Assembly: GCA_900556695.1 (NCBI GenBank)
Contig: USQA01000019.1
Location: forward strand, 1 to 11,034
Length of the DNA: 11,034 bases
Direction of reading: 5' to 3'
Source: an uncultured Clostridium sp.
GTDB taxonomy: Bacteria > Bacillota > Clostridia > TANB77 > CAG-508
Shown here in pieces: positions 7,920 through 11,034 of the stretch. A program made the position numbers and the translations under genes. Below the pieces are notes generated by a model. It did not search any database and was not told the DNA's origin. It saw only the letters and a list, made by a program, of their open reading frames with translations. The stretch's first letter is position 1, and each line of letters opens with the position of its first letter.

Positions 7920-9806
7920 ATGCGAATAAGATTAAGAGATAAATTGTTTCCAGAAGGTGGAAAAGTAAGAAGTTATTTAAGAACGGCTAATAGATTTGTG
8001 AAAAGTATATTTAACAAGCAATATGTAAAAGAGCAAATAACAAAAATAAAAGAAAAAGGTTGGAGAGTTACATGGATAGAAATGAAAAGATACATGATAA
8101 TGGGAACAGCAGCAGAGCCAGAAGAATTTTATCAAATATGGATAAATAAAAATGAACCAGATGAAGAAGATCTAGAAAAACAAAAAAATACTAAATTTGA
8201 GATAAAGCCAAAAATAAGTATTATAATACCAATGTATAATACACCAGAGAAATTTTTCCAAGAATTAGTAGATGGATTGATAGAACAAACATATTCAAAT
8301 TGGGAATTATGTTTAGCAGATGGTAGTCCAGAAGAGAATGAAAAGTTAGAAAAAATCTATAAAAAAGATGAAAGAATAAAGTACAAATTTATAGGAGAAA
8401 ACAAAGGCATTTCTGGCAATACAAATGCTGCATTAGAATTAGCCACAGGTGATTTTATAGCACTATTGGACCATGATGACTTATTACCAAAATTTTCTTT
8501 ATATGAAATAGTAAAATGTATAAACAAAAATCCAGATGTAGATTTTATTTATACAGATGAAGATAAAATGGATATGAAAGGATTAAGAAGAGATCCTCAT
8601 TTTAAATCAGATTATGCACCTGATTCATTACTTGGAAGTAACTATATTTGTCACTTTGAAATCATGAGAAAATCAATTGTTGATGAAATCGGTGGTTTTA
8701 GAGTAGGCTATGAAGGGGCACAAGACTATGATATTTTCTTAAGATTTTTAGAAAAAACAACTCCTGAACGTGTATATCATATTCCAAAGATTTTATATCA
8801 TTGGCGTATGATTGAAGGGTCAACGGCTGCCACAATTGATAGTAAAGGATATGCTGTAGAAAAAGGTAGAATGGCTGTAGAAGATGCTTTAAAACGTAGG
8901 GGTGTTAAAGCAAAAGTAACAGTACACCCAAGAGTTCCTTACTATCTAGTGAGATATGAATATGAAACAGAACCAATGGTTTCTATTATTATTCCAACTA
9001 AAGATTATGCAGATGTTACAGAGCAATGTTTAAAATCATTATTTGAAAAAACGACATATAAAAATTATGAAGTTATTTTAATGAATAATAACAGTGAAAA
9101 GAAAGAAACTTTTAATTTATTTAAAAAATATCAAAACAAATACTCAAATTTTAGAGTCATAGATGCAAATTACGAATTTAATTATTCTAAAATTAATAAT
9201 CAAGCTGTTAAGGAAGCAAAAGGTGAATATATCGTATTATTAAATAACGATACAGAAATTATTACACCTCATTGGTTACAAATTATGGTTGGTTATGCTA
9301 TGCAACCTCATATTGGTGCAGTAGGAACTAAGTTATTATATCCTGATAATACTGTTCAACATGCTGGTATTATTTTAGGAATTGGTGGAATTGCTCAACA
9401 TTGTTTTATTGATAATCCAAGAGATGATGTTGGTTTTTATGGAAGATTATCAGTTCCATTTAATTATAGTGCAGTGACAGCTGCCTGTTTAATGGTATCA
9501 AAAGAAAAATATTTAGAAGTTAATGGTTTAGAAGAAGATTTACAAGTAGCATTTAATGATGTGGATTTTAATTTAAAATTATTAAAACAAGGATATTACA
9601 ATATATGCTTGAATCATGTTGAACTTTATCATCATGAATCAAAATCTAGAGGTGATGATACAGTTGATATAAGTAGTGCAAAATATCGCCGATTTGTACA
9701 AGAACATGATTATATCAAAGATAAATGGGGTTATATGTTATATAATGATCGATTCTATAATCCTAATTTGAGTTTGAAAAAAGCATTTGTTTTAGATAAG
9801 GAATAA
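7920..9806 (+). CDS. Tandem two-domain GT2 glycosyltransferase
   Basis: A 628-residue protein with two GT-A domains, probably adding two linkages or polymerising a repeat on the lipid-linked glycan. A basic N-terminal region (1-95) precedes GT domain A (about 97-300), with KISIIIPMYN (98-107), LLDHDD (182-187) carrying the DxD-type motif, and GAQDYDIFLR (266-275) at the catalytic-base position. GT domain B (about 353-610) has VSIIIPTKDY (354-363), LNNDTE (441-446) and FNDVDF (545-550). AAGGAG (7906-7911) lies 8 bases before the ATG and the gene follows its neighbour by 14 bases. Ile codons change abruptly: ATA in 18 of 21 up to residue 201, then 3 of 29 from residue 210. CGN arginine codons cluster after the change. 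This suggests a recombination joint inside domain A. The reading frame stays intact. Confidence 0.92.
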   Translation: MRIRLRDKLFPEGGKVRSYLRTANRFVKSIFNKQYVKEQITKIKEKGWRVTWIEMKRYMIMGTAAEPEEFYQIWINKNEPDEEDLEKQKNTKFEIKPKISIIIPMYNTPEKFFQELVDGLIEQTYSNWELCLADGSPEENEKLEKIYKKDERIKYKFIGENKGISGNTNAALELATGDFIALLDHDDLLPKFSLYEIVKCINKNPDVDFIYTDEDKMDMKGLRRDPHFKSDYAPDSLLGSNYICHFEIMRKSIVDEIGGFRVGYEGAQDYDIFLRFLEKTTPERVYHIPKILYHWRMIEGSTAATIDSKGYAVEKGRMAVEDALKRRGVKAKVTVHPRVPYYLVRYEYETEPMVSIIIPTKDYADVTEQCLKSLFEKTTYKNYEVILMNNNSEKKETFNLFKKYQNKYSNFRVIDANYEFNYSKINNQAVKEAKGEYIVLLNNDTEIITPHWLQIMVGYAMQPHIGAVGTKLLYPDNTVQHAGIILGIGGIAQHCFIDNPRDDVGFYGRLSVPFNYSAVTAACLMVSKEKYLEVNGLEEDLQVAFNDVDFNLKLLKQGYYNICLNHVELYHHESKSRGDDTVDISSAKYRRFVQEHDYIKDKWGYMLYNDRFYNPNLSLKKAFVLDKE

Positions 9807-9835
9807 TTAAGAATTATAAAATTGAATACTGGTTA

Positions 9836-9877
9836 AAAAAATGCTAGTATGTCTATGACAAAACTAGCATTTTTATT
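9836..9877 (+). terminator. Intrinsic terminator or leader hairpin before the GtrA-family gene
   Basis: AAAAAATGCTAGT (9836-9848) pairs with ACTAGCATTTTT (9863-9874) around a 14-base loop, a strong stem with A/T flanks. It lies 30 bases after the glycosyltransferase stop, as expected of an operon end. It is also only 14 bases before the next start codon, whose AGGAGA (9878-9883) follows at once, so it is part of that gene's leader if transcription continues. Confidence 0.78.
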
Positions 9878-9888
9878 AGGAGAAGAAA

Positions 9889-10287
9889 ATGAAAGAATTA
9901 TTAATGAAATATAAAGAAATCATTATGTATCTTGTGTTTGGTGTTTTTACAACGGTCGTTAATATTGTTGTTTATTTTTTAAGTGCAGAACTTTTACACA
10001 TAAATTATTTGATTTCTAATGCACTAGCATGGTTTTTATCAGTATTGTTCGCGTATATAACAAATAGAAAATATGTTTTTGAAAGTAATAGTCAAAATAT
10101 TTTAAAAGAAGCAGTTTCTTTTTTTAGTTCTCGATTAGCTACAGGAATCTTAGATATGGTACTTATGTGGCTATTTGTGTATTTTAATGTTGTTAATGAT
10201 GTGATTGCTAAAGTGATTGTTAATGTCATTGTGGTTGTATTGAATTATGTATTAAGTAAGTTAGTTGTTTTTAAAGGGGATAAATAG
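9889..10287 (+). CDS. GtrA-family membrane protein
   Basis: A 132-residue polytopic protein of the GtrA family, typical in length. Four membrane segments are visible at about 12-32, 39-57, 74-98 and 104-126. NRKYVFES (59-66) after the second segment and NYVLSKLVVFK (119-129) at the C-terminus are the family's hallmark basic-aromatic ends. GtrA in serotype-converting phages is thought to move a polyprenol-phosphate-linked sugar across the membrane; related proteins serve teichoic acid and arabinogalactan modification in Gram-positives. The next gene, a GtrB-like transferase, starts one base after its stop, which strongly supports a paired function. No promoter fits between the upstream hairpin and the start codon. 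Ile codons are mostly ATT/ATC, like the second half of the preceding glycosyltransferase gene. Confidence 0.92.
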   Translation: MKELLMKYKEIIMYLVFGVFTTVVNIVVYFLSAELLHINYLISNALAWFLSVLFAYITNRKYVFESNSQNILKEAVSFFSSRLATGILDMVLMWLFVYFNVVNDVIAKVIVNVIVVVLNYVLSKLVVFKGDK

Positions 10288-10288
10288 G

Positions 10289-11034
10289 ATGGAAAAAATA
10301 ACAGTAATTGTTCCTTGTTATAATGAAGAAGCAGCACTTCATTACTATTACAAGGAAATGAGTAGGGTCATGGATGAAATGAATGACGTAGATTTTGAAT
10401 TATTATTCGTAAACGATGGTTCAAAAGATAAAACATTAGAAATTATGATGGAGCTTGCTAAAAAAGATTCAAGAGTTAAATATATTTCCTTTTCAAGAAA
10501 TTTTGGGAAAGAAGCGGCTATGTATGCTGGATTTGAAAATAGTACAGGTGATTATGTATGTTTAATGGATGCTGATTTACAAGATCCTCCTCGCTTATTA
10601 CCAGAAATGTTAAAAGCAATTAGAGAAGAAGGATACGATAGTGCAGCTACTAGAAGAGTTACTCGTAAAGGAGAACCACCAATAAGATCATTTTTTGCAA
10701 GAATGTTTTATAAAATCATGAATAAAATATCTGATACTGAATTAATGGATGGTGCACGGGATTATCGTTTAATGACAAGACAATTTGTAAATGCTTTATT
10801 AGAATTAAAAGAATATAATCGTTTTAGTAAAGGATTATTTGGATGGGTAGGATTTAAAACAAAATGGATTGAATTTGAAAATGTAGAAAGAGTTGCAGGA
10901 GAAACAAAATGGTCATTTTGGAAATTATTATTATATAGTATTGAAGGAATTGTCGCTTTTTCAACAGCACCATTAGCGATTGCATCACTTATTGGTATGT
11001 TGATGCTATTTATAGCATTTATATTTATCATATT
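10289..11034 (+). CDS. GtrB/DPM1-like polyprenol-phosphate glycosyltransferase, 3' end missing
   Basis: The first 248 residues of a GT2 enzyme are present; the frame is open to the window edge. The domain begins at ITVIVPCYNEE (4-14). VNDGSKDKT (41-49) binds the nucleotide, DADLQDPP (94-101) is the DPM1/GtrB-type metal motif, GARDYRLM (155-162) matches the acceptor-side region, and RVAGETKWS (201-209) matches the conserved basic loop before the membrane part. A hydrophobic stretch from about 218 is the start of the C-terminal membrane segments; such proteins usually run to 310-340 residues with two. The enzyme is expected to transfer a sugar from UDP-sugar to undecaprenyl phosphate at the inner face for flipping by the GtrA-like partner. 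The start ATG is one base after the preceding TAG, and GGGG in the end of that gene serves as ribosome binding site. Confidence 0.92.
   Translation, partial: MEKITVIVPCYNEEAALHYYYKEMSRVMDEMNDVDFELLFVNDGSKDKTLEIMMELAKKDSRVKYISFSRNFGKEAAMYAGFENSTGDYVCLMDADLQDPPRLLPEMLKAIREEGYDSAATRRVTRKGEPPIRSFFARMFYKIMNKISDTELMDGARDYRLMTRQFVNALLELKEYNRFSKGLFGWVGFKTKWIEFENVERVAGETKWSFWKLLLYSIEGIVAFSTAPLAIASLIGMLMLFIAFIFII

Noticed and set aside
10762..11031. Minus-strand frame at the right edge
   Set aside because: It is antisense to the GtrB-like gene, whose motifs are intact through the edge.

Overview
The window is a chromosomal stretch from a low-GC, AT-rich bacterium that looks like a Gram-positive Firmicute, probably clostridial or a related gut lineage. 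The evidence is a T-box leader in front of a single-chain (alpha2-type) glycyl-tRNA synthetase, strong AGGAGG-type ribosome binding sites, sigma-A-like promoters, and Trp encoded by TGG with no in-frame TGA. The exact genus cannot be read from the sequence.

Layout. (1) At 1-403 there is a truncated tRNA-Trp on the minus strand, a pair of divergent promoters, and a complete glycine T-box leader with its terminator. (2) At 404-1849 there is glyS followed by a strong intrinsic terminator. (3) A clear promoter at 1896-1924 opens a tightly spaced five-gene operon ending at 9806: ABC-2 permease (Wzm), GT2 glycosyltransferase, ABC ATPase with a C-terminal carbohydrate-binding extension (Wzt), a 927-residue multidomain protein, and a tandem two-domain GT2 glycosyltransferase. 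(4) After a terminator-like hairpin at 9836-9874 come a GtrA-family membrane protein and a GtrB/DPM1-like polyprenol-phosphate glycosyltransferase that runs off the window.

How the genes work together (inference from families). The GT2 enzymes would build a cell-surface polysaccharide on a lipid carrier in the cytoplasm, and Wzm/Wzt would export it. The 927-residue protein combines, in order, an unidentified N-terminal domain, a nucleotidyltransferase-like domain (D205, D207, D246), a class I SAM methyltransferase, a degenerate-looking kinase domain and a short coiled coil ending in the SRSWKxTKPLR motif. Residue numbers for this protein count from a TTG 15 bases upstream of the preferred ATG. 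The methyltransferase-kinase-coiled coil order is that of WbdD, the chain-terminating and length-controlling enzyme of E. coli O8/O9a O-antigen, whose terminal mark is read by the Wzt C-terminal domain. The operon may therefore be a Gram-positive version of the 'cap the chain end, then export' system, with extra N-terminal domains. The GtrA/GtrB-like pair would supply a polyprenol-linked sugar for modification outside the membrane.

The other notable signal is a sharp change in codon usage inside the tandem GT2 gene near 8.54 kb (Ile ATA 18 of 21 before, 3 of 29 after). This suggests that the export cassette was joined to local sequence by recombination inside that gene.
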